Assembly: GCA_029219165.1 (NCBI GenBank)
Contig: JAQXSW010000026.1
Location: 1 to 50,904, forward strand
Length of the DNA: 50,904 nt
Source of the DNA: Oscillospiraceae bacterium
GTDB taxonomy: Bacteria > Bacillota > Clostridia > Oscillospirales > Acutalibacteraceae
Direction: 5' to 3'
Part shown: positions 50,662 through 50,904 of the stretch, in pieces
Layout of the letters: every line of letters begins with the position of its first letter
Numbering within the stretch: position 1 is the stretch's first letter
Notes under the pieces: model-generated
The model's database searches: none
What the model was told of the DNA's origin: nothing
Seen by the model: the letters and a program-made list of their open reading frames with translations, nothing else
Position numbers and translations under genes: made by a program

Positions 50662-50904
50662 GACAAGCCCTCGACCTATTAGTACCGCCTAGCTGAACGT
50701 GTCACCACGCTTACACATGCGGCCTATCAACCTTGTAGTCTTCAAGGGGTCTTACTAGCTTACGCTATGGGATATCTTATCTTGGAGTTGGCTTCACGCT
50801 TAGATGCTTTCAGCGTTTATCCATTCCGCACATAGCTGCCCAGCTGTGCCACTGGCGTGACAACTGGTGCACCAGCGGTGCGTCCATCCCGGTCCTCTCG
50901 TACT
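50662..50904 (-). rRNA. 23S ribosomal RNA, 3' end (runs off the right edge)
   Basis: About 243 bases match the 3' end of bacterial 23S rRNA read on the minus strand. Conserved blocks are visible on the plus strand, such as CCAGCGGTGCGTCCATCCCG, GGTCCTCTCGTACT (sarcin-ricin neighbourhood), CACATAGCTGCCCAGC and CTTAGATGCTTTCAGCG. The exact 3' end is estimated from alignment with the usual CCTCGA end. No 5S gene lies between it and the terminator; the 68-base spacer contains CCCTGAAAACTGAACAA, a sequence often found near Gram-positive rRNA spacers. Confidence 0.95.

Noticed and set aside
1-50904. CRISPR arrays, tRNA genes, transposons, prophage
   Set aside because: No spaced identical repeats, tRNA cloverleafs, transposase or phage genes were recognised; the only tandem DNA repeat is in the LRR gene.

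Overview
The window comes from a low-GC, anaerobic, spore-forming member of the Clostridia (Firmicutes/Bacillota). Sporulation is shown by SpoIID. Anaerobic life is shown by the oxygen-sensitive class III ribonucleotide reductase, a ferredoxin-linked NuoEF/GltD-type complex and a rubrerythrin. Strong GGAGG ribosome-binding sites, sigma-A promoters, TTG/GTG starts and ribosomal leader RNAs fit this group. A BspA-type leucine-rich repeat protein, a dockerin and a cohesin suggest a gut-type Ruminococcaceae/Oscillospirales relative, but the genus cannot be fixed from this sequence.

Layout. 1-2100: start of an alpha/beta hydrolase and an ECF sigma/anti-sigma module. 2115-6423: a three-gene electron-transfer complex resembling the Stn transhydrogenase family. 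6600-7160: two unnamed small TPR-like proteins, transcribed divergently. 7159-10271: nrdD, a free glycyl-radical-like mini-protein and nrdG behind a promoter with NrdR-type boxes. 10322-16184: spoIID, then on the other strand a membrane protein, holB, ricT, greA and lysS. 16324-19420: a TetR regulator, an LRR surface protein and a papain-like hydrolase, which read like accessory DNA. 19581-22932: a flavin reductase-rubredoxin-rubrerythrin fusion, YbjQ, a CDF metal exporter behind a NiCo (czcD) riboswitch, and a cupin. 23018-28619: a zinc-ribbon membrane protein, rplU-rpmA with an L21 leader, and the M16 pair-lgt-hendecad protein operon. 28712-32489: yhaM, prmA, pduL-type and alaX-type genes. 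32544-40627: a compact gltX-glnS-metY-alpha-galactosidase-metA operon. 40646-43075: an acetyltransferase, bioY and birA around an array of BirA-like half-sites. 43162-46930: rpmG-secE-nusG-rplK-rplA-rplJ-rplL with leader elements. 47029-50496: a membrane-anchored cohesin-like protein and a dockerin-bearing glucosaminidase. 50662-end: the 3' end of a 23S rRNA gene on the minus strand.

Working together. metA carries Glu111, which predicts O-acetylhomoserine as product, the substrate of the neighbouring MetY. PrmA would methylate the L11 encoded 15 kb away. The most attractive candidate for an undescribed system is the adjacent cohesin/dockerin pair: a secreted cell-wall hydrolase ends in a dockerin and the next gene encodes a cohesin-like module fixed in the membrane, which suggests a two-protein device for holding an autolysin at the cell surface. 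Other leads are a protein of 14 uninterrupted 11-residue repeats coupled to lgt, the rubrerythrin fusion with an internal ribosome-binding site, the detached glycyl-radical domain beside nrdD, and a repeated hairpin before rplK and rplA. Many start sites below were moved to the codon best placed behind a visible ribosome-binding site. No CRISPR array, tRNA, transposase or prophage was seen.
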